A program made the translations under genes and the position numbers. A stretch of 54,532 bases of DNA from an uncultured Nodularia sp. (GTDB lineage: Bacteria > Cyanobacteriota > Cyanobacteriia > Cyanobacteriales > Nostocaceae). Position 1 is the stretch's first letter, and each line of letters begins with the position of its first letter. The stretch lies in NCBI GenBank assembly GCA_903911355.1, contig CAIWDD010000072.1, positions 1 through 54,532 on the forward strand, in the 5' to 3' direction. Positions 45,677-54,132 of this stretch are shown in pieces. The notes under the pieces are model-generated. The model worked only from the letters and a program-made list of their open reading frames with translations. It made no database searches and was not told the origin of the DNA.

Positions 45677-45707
45677 AACCCATCGTTGATACCATTATTC
45701 AAGCATC

Positions 45708-45743
45708 AAAGACCGTTGAGATCAATATCTAAGCGGTCTTTTT
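45708..45743 (+). terminator. Terminator of the fasciclin gene
   Basis: AAAGACCG and CGGTCTTT form an 8-bp stem around an 18-base loop, followed by TT and CTG; the T-run of TTTTT overlaps the 3' arm. 31 bases after the stop codon. Confidence 0.6.
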
Positions 45744-46037
45744 CTGTGTGTTAGCTGGGTGTAGGGGGACTTGATATTGCAAATCCGCAAGACTCAAATA
45801 TCTATCTTACGGAGGGTAGACAAGACGACATAAATATAGATTTACCTTAACATAACTTTTTATAACAGTTTTTTTCACTTTTCCTGTGATCATTGAAATT
45901 ATGTGCCACAATTGGAGTTGAGAATTAATTCGGCGACAGCGTTTGTTTTTAGTATTGACAGGCTTTTTCCTTGTGGTATTTACAGACTTATCTCCGAAAT
46001 CTAAATCTCTACGTTTTTGTGATTTTGGAGACCATTG
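45744..46037 (+). promoter_or_regulatory. Upstream region and leader of the RRM gene
   Basis: A consensus -35 TTGACA lies at 45955-45960, with TATTTA 16 bases later (45977-45982), predicting a start near 45989 and a leader of about 50 nt. That leader contains the RBS-sequestering hairpin listed separately. The first 200 bases are AT-rich without features. Confidence 0.45.
45992..46030 (+). promoter_or_regulatory. Hairpin masking the ribosome-binding site of the RRM gene
   Basis: CTCCGAAATC (45992-46001) pairs with GATTTTGGAG (46021-46030) over 10 bp with one G-U, around a 19-base loop. The 3' arm ends in GGAG, the ribosome-binding site 7 bases before ATG 46038. When folded the site is closed, so translation should depend on unfolding by temperature, a helicase or the protein itself. 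Confidence 0.65.
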
Positions 46038-46346
46038 ATGTCAATTTATATAGGTAATCTTTCATACAGCGTTACCCAAGAAGCCCTCACTGAGGTGTTT
46101 ACAGAGTACGGCACCGTCAAACGAGTGCAAATACCAACCGACCGTGAAACAGGTCGTGTACGCGGCTTTGCCTTCGTAGAGATGGGTTCGGACGATGAAG
46201 AAACAGCAGCCATTGAGGCTCTAGACGGTGCGGAATGGATGGGACGCGACCTGAAAGTGAATAAAGCTAAACCCAAAGAGGATAAAGGTTCCTTTGGTGG
46301 TGGCCGGGGAGGATACGGTGGTGGCGGTTCCCGTAACCGCTACTAA
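46038..46346 (+). CDS. RRM-type glycine-rich RNA-binding protein (cyanobacterial Rbp)
   Basis: The 102-residue protein has one RNA recognition motif with RNP2 IYIGNL (near residue 3) and RNP1 RGFAFVEM (near residue 45), followed by a Gly-rich tail (GGGRGGYGGGGSRNRY). Cyanobacterial Rbp proteins are typically cold-inducible and bind single-stranded RNA. Start at ATG 46038 with GGAG at 46027-46030; an in-frame TTG three bases upstream would also be possible but lies closer to the site. The leader hairpin suggests post-transcriptional control. A terminator follows. Confidence 0.93.
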   Translation: MSIYIGNLSYSVTQEALTEVFTEYGTVKRVQIPTDRETGRVRGFAFVEMGSDDEETAAIEALDGAEWMGRDLKVNKAKPKEDKGSFGGGRGGYGGGGSRNRY

Positions 46347-46407
46347 AACCTCAGGACTAGGGGGAAGTTTGTCCTAGTATCTAGTCCTCAACCCCTTTAA
46401 TACTGTC

Positions 46408-46443
46408 GCTCCGAGCAAGGCTTAGTCCATGTTCGGAGCTTTT
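46408..46443 (+). terminator. Terminator of the RRM gene
   Basis: GCTCCGAGCA pairs with TGTTCGGAGC (10 bp, one G-U) around a 12-base loop, followed by TTTT. An upstream inverted repeat, AGGACTAG/CTAGTCCT (about 46353-46387), may be an additional hairpin. Confidence 0.75.
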
Positions 46444-46474
46444 AACTATCAAAACATAGTGGGAGTGTGAGAAC

Positions 46475-46494
46475 CCCTACCCTTTAGCGTAGGG
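46475..46494. mobile_element. IS200/IS605 end-like hairpin
   Basis: CCCTAC and GTAGGG pair around CCTTTAGC and are followed by ATGAAACC. Hairpins of this type mark the ends of IS200/IS605 elements, and a dead tnpA lies just beyond at 46547-46795. It would be the right end, 3' of tnpA on the minus strand. Confidence 0.4.
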
Positions 46495-46546
46495 ATGAAA
46501 CCCGACTCAACAGGATTTATCCTATCGTATCCTTAACAAAAAGGTT

Positions 46547-46795
46547 TTAACAGGTATTAAGAAATCTTGAATAGTTGCTACTGTAACCGTTAAAAGCTTT
46601 AACGATTAAATATGGTGTGTCGGTTGGTTTGAGGCTGACAAACAGATGAATATAGTCTGGTGCGACTTCCACCAGCTAAAATATCCCATTCCTTTTCCAC
46701 TGCTAAATCAAGAAAAATTTGTTTCAATCTAGTTTATAGTGTCAAAGTAACTCGTGTATAAGTCCTATTGTGGTTTAGTATATGGTGGTTTTGAC
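46547..46795 (-). pseudogene. tnpA: Remnant of IS200-type tnpA (Y1 transposase)
   Basis: Translating the minus strand in two frames gives RLKQIFLDLAVEKEWDILA, then after a one-base shift near 46668 VAPDYIHLFVSLKPTDTPY and IVKAFNGYSSNYSRF. These are consecutive parts of the IS200/IS605 Y1 transposase, including the HUH motif region (here Y-I-H, so the first His of HxH is lost). Stop codons interrupt the N-terminal side near 46738 and 46762, and residues there are missing. The element cannot move itself. It lies in the promoter region of the downstream kinase gene. Confidence 0.8.
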
Positions 46796-46897
46796 CGCAC
46801 TTATTCGGATCCAGATCAGCATAAATCCTATAGACACTTTGGGATGCGATCGCAGCTGATCAAGTCAGTCAGGTAAAAATCGGATAGCTAATGACTT

Positions 46898-48949
46898 ATG
46901 TATATAAATAATAGTATTCAACCCGGTGTAACTTTAAGCGATCGCTATGTAATTGTTCGTCAAATCGGTCAGGGAGGTTTTGGACGTACCTATTTAGCTG
47001 AAGACCTCAACCGGTTCGGTGAACTGTGTGTTTTAAAAGAATTTTCCCCTCAAGTTCAAACAGACTATATTGCACAAAAAGCCCAAGAATTATTTCAGCG
47101 AGAAGCGACTGTTCTGTACAAGCTGCAACATCCACAAATTCCCCGCTTTCGGGAACTGCTGCGAATTAACTTACAAGGTAAGGAATACCTGTTCCTGGTG
47201 CAGGATTATGTAGAAGGACAAACTTATAGCTCCTTATTAGATGCGCGTAAACAGCAAGGATTACGATTTACAGAACTTGAAGTTAGGCAATTGTTATTAG
47301 AAATTCTGCCAGTGTTGAAATATATCCACTCCATGGGGGTGATTCATCGGGATATCTCACCAGATAATTTAATTCTGCGCAGTACTGACAAATTACCGGT
47401 ATTAATTGACTTTGGCGGCGTGAAACAAGTAGCCGCAACGGTGGCCTCGCAATATTACCAAGGGGAAAAAACCCCATCCCCCCAATCACCCACCCTACTA
47501 GGTAAAATAGGCTTTGCACCTCCAGAACAGATGCAAACAGGTATGGTGTCTACTCACAGCGACTTGTACGCCTTGGCTGTCACCATCCTAGTTTTATTGA
47601 CAGGTAAACAACCGCCAGAACTCATTGATAATTATAATCTAACTTGGCAATGGCGACGAGAAGTTACTCTCAGTCCGGTATTGGGACAGATATTAGATAA
47701 AATGCTATCCCCCAGACCAGGCGATCGCTATCACTCAGCTGCTCACGTCTTAGCTGCTCTCAACCCCTCATCAGTGAGTCATCCCCCAACTCAATATCCC
47801 ACTAACCCACCCACATCTGCTACAGTTGCTGTTTCCCCTCCTCCCCCACCGCGCCCATCTCCCTCATTATCATCTCCCGAACCAACATCCGGGTTAACAC
47901 CAGCAACAGCCTTAGTAGCAGTAATCATAGTTGCGGGTACAGCTGGGGGAATTTGGTGGGGATTCACTAGCAGTGATCACACTCCACAAACAGTTACACC
48001 TACTCGCCCTCCCACCCTTGAGCAGTCCACTACACCCCCAGATCCACTCTCCCCGGTGGAACGTCAACGTAAACAAAGATTAAACAATCGCCGTCAACAA
48101 TTGGGAATTGACTCTAGCTTTTATGTCCAGTTGGTAGATCAAATATTTTGGGACAACAACCCCAGTTTACAGCGACGCCCTCTCAGTGATGAAGGGCAAG
48201 ATGAAAGTTTGCGGGCACAATGGGATAAAACAGCCGCCCAATTACTAGAAAAACTAGCCGTATTGAGTACCAGGTCGCGCCAACAATTAGGAACTTATAC
48301 AGCAGCAGAACGGGAAGCTTGGCGAGTGGAAGTTAACAAACTCAATGTGAGTATGAATTCTTTATATGATTTAGCTGACCCTGCGTTTTTCAACCAATTT
48401 CCTCAACAGCAAGGCCAAAATTTTATCAATCAACCCCTGGGACAAGTTTGGCACGGGTTTGTTAGCGATAAACTTAACGCTATTGTCTCTGGAACGGCTT
48501 TAGACAGAATTCTATTTGATCCAGGTACTACCAGCAAAACAGTTACAGGTAATCTGCAACCAGCTGTTGACCCGGCTGGGGGTAAAGTTTTTATTGCTCA
48601 CCTGGCGCAAAATCAATTAATGGAAGTGAAGTTAGAAGCCAGTTCTCAAGTTTTACTTTCGGTTTATTCTCCTTCTGGCCAAGTTAAATTTTTAGAAGAC
48701 TCTCCAGAACGTAATTTATTAGTTAATAAATTACCAGAATCGGGATTTTATCAGTTTGTAATTGCTTCCACAGCATCAGAACCACTAAGTTATCAACTCA
48801 GCATTGCGGCACAAACTCCTACCCCAGAACCTACCCCAGAACCTACCCCGGAACCTACCCCAGAACCTACCCCGGAACCTACCCCGGAACCTACCCCGGA
48901 ACCTACCCCGGAACCTACCCCGGAACCAAATGATAGTGAATCCAACTAG
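46898..48949 (+). CDS. Ser/Thr protein kinase with TM segment, PPC-like domain and TPEP repeats
   Basis: Residues 16-290 form a Hanks-type kinase: glycine loop GQGGFGRTYLAED, HRDISPDNLIL catalytic loop and DFGGVK. The lysine in CVLKEFSP and the catalytic Asp are present, so it is probably active. A Pro/Ser linker, one transmembrane helix (about 336-355), an external helical region (380-530), a beta-rich domain (about 555-650) resembling bacterial pre-peptidase C-terminal domains, and a (TPEP)n tail follow. The layout is a cytoplasmic kinase with an external sensor. A second kinase gene follows 277 bp downstream. Confidence 0.87.
   Translation: MYINNSIQPGVTLSDRYVIVRQIGQGGFGRTYLAEDLNRFGELCVLKEFSPQVQTDYIAQKAQELFQREATVLYKLQHPQIPRFRELLRINLQGKEYLFLVQDYVEGQTYSSLLDARKQQGLRFTELEVRQLLLEILPVLKYIHSMGVIHRDISPDNLILRSTDKLPVLIDFGGVKQVAATVASQYYQGEKTPSPQSPTLLGKIGFAPPEQMQTGMVSTHSDLYALAVTILVLLTGKQPPELIDNYNLTWQWRREVTLSPVLGQILDKMLSPRPGDRYHSAAHVLAALNPSSVSHPPTQYPTNPPTSATVAVSPPPPPRPSPSLSSPEPTSGLTPATALVAVIIVAGTAGGIWWGFTSSDHTPQTVTPTRPPTLEQSTTPPDPLSPVERQRKQRLNNRRQQLGIDSSFYVQLVDQIFWDNNPSLQRRPLSDEGQDESLRAQWDKTAAQLLEKLAVLSTRSRQQLGTYTAAEREAWRVEVNKLNVSMNSLYDLADPAFFNQFPQQQGQNFINQPLGQVWHGFVSDKLNAIVSGTALDRILFDPGTTSKTVTGNLQPAVDPAGGKVFIAHLAQNQLMEVKLEASSQVLLSVYSPSGQVKFLEDSPERNLLVNKLPESGFYQFVIASTASEPLSYQLSIAAQTPTPEPTPEPTPEPTPEPTPEPTPEPTPEPTPEPTPEPNDSESN
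48818..48925 (+). repeat. Nine 12-bp repeats encoding PTPE
   Basis: The unit CCTACCCCAGAA or CCTACCCCGGAA is repeated nine times in tandem at the 3' end of the kinase gene. Such a repeat changes copy number easily and adds a rigid, wall-spanning type of tail. Confidence 0.95.
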
Positions 48950-49226
48950 TTTTGTTTGCTAGCAGGGTTTAAATTTCTCATTGAGATGAGCAAACTTGCT
49001 GTTAAAATACAGACATTCTTCAAGATGCGATGGGCTTTTGCAGCCCTTGCGCGATTGCTGGTTTGAAGAGTATATAAAGATTATCCTTGGTAACTGAGCA
49101 TACCTGTGACAGCTGGCGTGCCATACCCGCGACTGGCAAAAATTTTTGCTGATATTGAGGATTTTAGTCATCGACATCATATTAGATAGCATAAGTAATT
49201 AAAATTTGGGTAAACTTACAAAACCT

Positions 49227-51524
49227 ATGAAAACAAAGATAGTACATGAGTCTCACTTAATCCAAAAAGTCACTAAAATTTTGGCAAAAGTATGGAAACA
49301 ACCGGCTATTATTGGCAGTGCGATCGCCACTGTTTTAGTAGTGGGAATGCAGAAAATTGAACTATTACAGACAATGGAGTTGAGGGTCTATGACCAGATG
49401 ATGCAGATGCGTAGTGATCCCGGCCCAGATCCCCGCTTATTAGTTGTCGCTATCACTGAACAGGATCTGCAGAAGTGGGGTTGGCCTTTATCTGGTGAGG
49501 TTCTAGATAGGCTTTTGGGTCAACTGGAAGAATATCAACCCCGTGGTATTGGTTTAGATATTTTACGTGATTTACCCGTACAACCCGGCCATGAAAAACT
49601 ACTACAACGCTTACAGCTAAGTGATTTGATCATCCCCGTGTGTAAACACGCCGATGCTCAAGGTCCTGGTGTTCCACCTCCACAAGGAGTAGAACCCAAA
49701 AGAGTCGGATTTAGTGATATCATTGAGGATACAGACGGTTTCATTCGGCGTAATCTGATTTCGGTGAATGTAGATGAGGCGCAGAGTTGCCAAAGTCCCT
49801 ATTCTTTCAGTTGGCAGTTAGCCCTCAAATACTTAGCAGTTGCAGGTATTCGACCCCAATTAACCCCTAACCAGGAATTGCAATTGCGTGATGTTGTATT
49901 TAAACCCCTGGAAAGTAACTCTGGGGGTTATGAAAACGCAGATACCCAAGGCTACCAGATTTTACTCAATTACCGCTCCCCCCGTCAGATTGCCCAGCAA
50001 GTTACTGTTACACAAGTACTGACGGGTGAAATTAAACCTGATTTAGTTAAAGAGCGAATCGTCTTAATTGGTTCTACAGCACCGAGCTTAAAAGATTTTT
50101 TTAATACGCCATTTAATAGCGGTACAGCTAATGATTCTGGTAGGATCACAGGCATAGAAATTCATGGGCAAATTATCAGTCAGATTCTCAGTGCAGTTTT
50201 AAATAACCAGGGTTTATTTTGGTTTTTACCGGGTTGGGGTGAAGTCCTTTGGATAGGTGCTTGGTCTACGATTGGGGGACTTTTAGCAGGGCGAATTCGA
50301 CATCCGTTAGGTTTAGGACTAGCGGAAACCACATCTTTGGCAGTTTTATTTGGTGGTAACTTTGTTATTTTTACTCAAGGAGGATGGTTACCAGTAGTTG
50401 CTCCTGCATTGGGTTTAGTGGTGGCCACGGGTAGCGTGCTGGCTTATAGCTTATATCAAATTAGGCAGGATCAAGAAAAAGTTCTGCAACGGGTGCAAGA
50501 ACAAGCAGATTTAATTGCTCAGTTGCAAGTTTATATGTCAGAAACTCCCAGTAGGGGAGCAACCCAATCCATGGGTGCGGATAACTCGCAGACAGTAGCA
50601 TCACCCCAGTCAGAAACTCCCAGTATGCAACAAGCTCAGGGCGTTACACCATATGTGGGACAAAAACTCGCTGTAAACACAATACTTAACCAATGTTATA
50701 AAATTACTAAGAGTTTAGGTAGTGGCGGATTTGGCAATACTTACTTGGCTCAAGATATTCAAAGGGCGCGCAATTCCCTATGTGTTGTCAAACAGTTGCG
50801 CCCTGCTAGCCAAGATCCAAAATACCTTAATGTTGTCAGACGCTTATTTAATAATGAAGCATATATTCTAGAAAAGTTAGGCAAAAATCCCCAAATACCC
50901 GAATTTATTGCGTATTTTGAAGAAAATCAGCAATTTTATTTAGTCCAGGAATTTATCGATGGTCATCCTTTAACTCAAGAGTTAACTCCCGGGGTATCTT
51001 GCTCACGCGATCAGGTGATAAATATACTTCAAGAAGTTTTACAGGTACTGACTTTTATTCATAGCTATGGTGTCATTCATCGAGATGTCAAACCTGACAA
51101 CTTGATCAGATCCACAAAAGATATGCACATTGTTTTAATTGACTTTGGCGCTGTCAAACAGGTTCAACCCCAAAGTCAGGAAGAAAATCATACGATCGCT
51201 ATAGGTACCTCTGGTTATGCACCTGGTGAGCAAATGAGTGGTATACCAAGACTCAACAGTGATATTTATGCTTTGGGGATAATTGCTATCCAAGCTTTAA
51301 CTGGGTTGTCTCCCAAAGTTTTCCGTAGGGATGTCAAGACTGGTTTAATCACCATTCCTAAAGTATCTCCATCAGGTAACCCAGTGTCTCAGGATTGGTG
51401 GAATGTGGCAGATACTACCCAAGAGTTGACAGATATACTGAATAGAATGGTACATCTTGACTTCACTCAAAGATATCAGTCAGCAGCCAATGTGCTCAAT
51501 GATATTAATAGAAACGTGGGATGA
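49227..51524 (+). CDS. CHASE2 sensor Ser/Thr protein kinase
   Basis: From this start the protein has 765 residues. An N-terminal helix is followed by an external CHASE2 sensor (about 50-310; GIDIL-like GIGLDILRDLP and PKRVGFSDIIEDTDGFIRR are typical), three transmembrane helices (about 335-410), a short coiled coil, and a kinase domain (about 495-765) with GSGGFGNTYLAQD, HRDVKPDNLI and DFGAVK. All catalytic residues are present. The signal sensed by CHASE2 is unknown. I chose ATG 49227; an in-frame TTG at 49206 has no better ribosome-binding site. Confidence 0.9.
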   Translation: MKTKIVHESHLIQKVTKILAKVWKQPAIIGSAIATVLVVGMQKIELLQTMELRVYDQMMQMRSDPGPDPRLLVVAITEQDLQKWGWPLSGEVLDRLLGQLEEYQPRGIGLDILRDLPVQPGHEKLLQRLQLSDLIIPVCKHADAQGPGVPPPQGVEPKRVGFSDIIEDTDGFIRRNLISVNVDEAQSCQSPYSFSWQLALKYLAVAGIRPQLTPNQELQLRDVVFKPLESNSGGYENADTQGYQILLNYRSPRQIAQQVTVTQVLTGEIKPDLVKERIVLIGSTAPSLKDFFNTPFNSGTANDSGRITGIEIHGQIISQILSAVLNNQGLFWFLPGWGEVLWIGAWSTIGGLLAGRIRHPLGLGLAETTSLAVLFGGNFVIFTQGGWLPVVAPALGLVVATGSVLAYSLYQIRQDQEKVLQRVQEQADLIAQLQVYMSETPSRGATQSMGADNSQTVASPQSETPSMQQAQGVTPYVGQKLAVNTILNQCYKITKSLGSGGFGNTYLAQDIQRARNSLCVVKQLRPASQDPKYLNVVRRLFNNEAYILEKLGKNPQIPEFIAYFEENQQFYLVQEFIDGHPLTQELTPGVSCSRDQVINILQEVLQVLTFIHSYGVIHRDVKPDNLIRSTKDMHIVLIDFGAVKQVQPQSQEENHTIAIGTSGYAPGEQMSGIPRLNSDIYALGIIAIQALTGLSPKVFRRDVKTGLITIPKVSPSGNPVSQDWWNVADTTQELTDILNRMVHLDFTQRYQSAANVLNDINRNVG

Positions 51525-51541
51525 AGCTCTGATGTATCTAA

Positions 51542-51922
51542 CTATGAACCGTTGGTAATTGTAGGGAAGACGTGATAAATGGTATTTTCGGGGGCTAAAT
51601 TCATGGCTGTGTTGTAATCTTCAATTGCTTTTTGTTGATTACCGAGTTCTTGATAGGTTTGACTGCGCCAATAATAAAAGAAAGGATTATCAGGACTAAT
51701 GTTAATTGCTTGAGTGTAATCTTCAATTGCTCCTTGATAGTCTCCTAATTTTTGCTGGCGAAACCTTGCTCTCTCTGTATAAATGTCTGCACAGTCGAGA
51801 TAACGGTTAATTGCTGCGTCGAAATGTGCGATCGCTCCCTCTATATTGCCCCGGGCAAAACAGGTGTAAGCTTTTTGAATGTATAGTAGAAGATCAGACT
51901 GGTCTTGATGGTTGGTGGTCAC
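51542..51922 (-). CDS. TPR repeat protein
   Basis: The 126 residues contain about three tetratricopeptide repeats (AYTCFARGNIEGAIAHFDAAINR, then GDYQGAIEDYTQAINISPDN, then GNQQKAIEDYNTAMNLAPEN). TPR arrays bind partner proteins; the partner is not apparent. It is convergent with the CHASE2 kinase gene, with 17 bases between the stops. Confidence 0.85.
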   Translation of the reverse strand: MTTNHQDQSDLLLYIQKAYTCFARGNIEGAIAHFDAAINRYLDCADIYTERARFRQQKLGDYQGAIEDYTQAINISPDNPFFYYWRSQTYQELGNQQKAIEDYNTAMNLAPENTIYHVFPTITNGS

Positions 51923-52260
51923 TTTTTGTAGTGTTTGTTATTTGGTAGGATAATATTCTGCTGATACTCTTGCGCTAACTAATGTTAACAAATACATAAG
52001 TTGAAAGTATTTACAACTTATTGGAAGAGGATGTTTGACCAATGCTCATACAGCAGATTGTAGATTAATGAGCTGCAAATCAAATTATCAATAGTAAAAT
52101 CATTCTGGGGTAGGCATCCTGACCGCTAATAGTCTAGCTCACCCCCATAAAATTTCCTGTATCTGTCAAGACAGGAAATAGCGCAGCGCTGCTGCAAAAA
52201 GCAGATCGCCTGTGCTCATCTGGGAAGGGCGATCGCTTCCATCCATCTGTTGAGGATCTA
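51923..52260. other. 338-bp spacer
   Basis: The spacer lies between the TPR gene start and the TpsB gene stop, both on the minus strand. It holds the TpsB terminator hairpin at 52152-52179 and a HIP1 site (GCGATCGC) near 52231. No gene. Confidence 0.6.
52152..52179 (-). terminator. Terminator of the TpsB/ShlB gene
   Basis: ATTTCCTGT and ACAGGAAAT pair perfectly (9 bp) around a 10-base loop; on the minus strand TTTAT follows. It lies about 80 bases beyond the stop codon. Confidence 0.6.
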
Positions 52261-53997
52261 TTATGGTTGATAGCGGAGGCTAAAATGAAAGCCTTGATCT
52301 TGGACGTTATTACCCCTGTCCTTTAAATCTACAAAGGGAATGGCATAATCTAAACGCATACTTAGGTTATCAATCCCTAAAGCCTGATTCCACAGAAACC
52401 CTAATCCTGTACTGACTAGTAATTTCTGCTCGGGTAATGGATTCGGGTTACCGGATTGGTTCCGGACTACACCCAGATCAAAAAAAGGTGCGATCTCAAT
52501 CATCGGTAATCCAGATTCATTCCTCTGGATGGTAATTCTGTCTTCTACTGCAAATCTCACGCCATAATCACCAGAGCGGATATTTTGCCGATAACCGCGG
52601 ACTGACTGTCCACCCCCAATGACAAATTGTTGTGAAGCTAATAAACTGTTGGGTGTGAATTGCCAATCTGCTTGTATGAGTAGTAAATGATTGTTACTTA
52701 ATCGTTGCGATCGCTGTAATTGACCAGCCCAACTAAAAAAGCGACCATCAGGTACAGGGTCTTGACTAACTGTAGCATTAAATAAACCTACACCAAGATT
52801 AAATTGCGATCGCCCAAACCACACACCTTGAGGATCTCGGTTAAGATACTCTTGACCAAACCTAATTAAACTGGTACGACTAACTCCATTCGCATCTGGA
52901 CCAATGCCAAAAGGGGTGGGTAGTCTATCAAACAGAAAAGTCTGACCACTTTGATGGGTAAATCCTAATGATAAAGCAAACTCTTCCCGGGGCGATCGCC
53001 ATAGCGGCTGACGATAGTTAATTTCATACAGTTCTTGCTCACCCTCAATATTTAAGATTCTAAAAGGTGACTCAGTGATTTTGGTGCTACTGGGTGAAAC
53101 CCGCACTCCCAAGGTTCCATTCATCCCATTCACGGGAATCTGATAACTTAAATTAAATACCTGAGAACCTCCTGTAAATGTGCGGTAATAAGAACCAGTC
53201 AGCAAGTCTCCCAGTCCAGTTAAGTTGCGATAACCGACTTCTAACCCCAATCTCTCACCACCAACGCTGACAGGGGAATAGTTATCAATTAACAACTTAC
53301 TGGTAAAAGATTCAGCCTCCTCTACTGTGACTACTAGTGAACTTTCTCCTTCTTGTCCCGTAGGGCGTATACTGGCTTCTATATTTTTAAATAGGGGGTC
53401 AAGTCGTAGTAACCGCAGTTGATCTTCCAGTTTAACGGTATTGAGAGGTACTGTATTAGCTAGTTGAATACGACTGCGAATATAACTAGGGTTGACTCGT
53501 TGTGTCCCTCTAATATCAATTTTTGCCAAACGTCCTTCAATCACCCGAATCACTAAAATACCATCTGTGTTGTCAGGTTGGGGCGTTACGCTAACGGCTC
53601 TAGAATTGAGATAATTCTGATTTAAGTATAGTTGGGTAACAGCATCACTCGCTGCTCTGATCTGTTCTGGGGTTAATTCCCGTTCTTCAAATTCCTTGAG
53701 CACAGGGGTAAAATCTTCTTCATTAAAGACCGTACTGCCTATGACACGAATTTGACGAATATAAAAGGCTACAGGTTCAGGGGTTTCTTGTGGTGATTGT
53801 TGAGCAAATGTGGTTCTTGGTAAGTTGGTATCTGACTCAGTAATAGAGTTACTAATATCACTAGCTAGGCTACGTTGTCCATTAATACTAAGTAAAAAAG
53901 ATGTGGACAAAATTAATAGGTAATGAGAAAAAAAAATGGGTCGTCCTTGCTGAGTTGGTGAGTCCGGCTTGATTCCAGTCATTTTTCCTGGGTTCAT
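52261..53997 (-). CDS. ShlB/FhaC/HecB-family outer-membrane transporter (TpsB)
   Basis: The 578-residue protein has a membrane-targeting N terminus (HYLLILSTSFLLSINGQRSLA), two POTRA modules (about 78-155 and 156-230; FYIRQIRVIGSTVFNEEDF starts the first) and a C-terminal 16-strand-type barrel (230-578) with the ShlB/Omp85 motif IGGGQSVRGYRQN near residue 460. TpsB proteins export a large partner (TpsA) or act as Omp85-like pores. No TpsA gene is in the window. The start ATG at 53997 gives a leader of about 25 residues before the signal hydrophobic core. Confidence 0.9.
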   Translation of the reverse strand: MNPGKMTGIKPDSPTQQGRPIFFSHYLLILSTSFLLSINGQRSLASDISNSITESDTNLPRTTFAQQSPQETPEPVAFYIRQIRVIGSTVFNEEDFTPVLKEFEERELTPEQIRAASDAVTQLYLNQNYLNSRAVSVTPQPDNTDGILVIRVIEGRLAKIDIRGTQRVNPSYIRSRIQLANTVPLNTVKLEDQLRLLRLDPLFKNIEASIRPTGQEGESSLVVTVEEAESFTSKLLIDNYSPVSVGGERLGLEVGYRNLTGLGDLLTGSYYRTFTGGSQVFNLSYQIPVNGMNGTLGVRVSPSSTKITESPFRILNIEGEQELYEINYRQPLWRSPREEFALSLGFTHQSGQTFLFDRLPTPFGIGPDANGVSRTSLIRFGQEYLNRDPQGVWFGRSQFNLGVGLFNATVSQDPVPDGRFFSWAGQLQRSQRLSNNHLLLIQADWQFTPNSLLASQQFVIGGGQSVRGYRQNIRSGDYGVRFAVEDRITIQRNESGLPMIEIAPFFDLGVVRNQSGNPNPLPEQKLLVSTGLGFLWNQALGIDNLSMRLDYAIPFVDLKDRGNNVQDQGFHFSLRYQP

Positions 53998-54132
53998 GTG
54001 ACTGTGCTGGGATGATATTAACTGAGTGGGTACAACTATTTAGATATCATACTTTTGACAACCAATAGCCAAAGCTTTGTAGCTAAACTTGCTATTATTA
54101 ATAATTATTAATATTCTCCTGTTGAGGTAAAA

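Noticed and set aside
48959-49192. 77-codon minus-strand ORF between the two kinase genes
   Set aside because: No motif or ribosome-binding site, and it opposes the flanking genes; shadow ORF.
49206-49226. TTG start for the CHASE2 kinase
   Set aside because: ATG at 49227 is a better start codon; neither has a strong ribosome-binding site and the extra residues are not conserved-looking.
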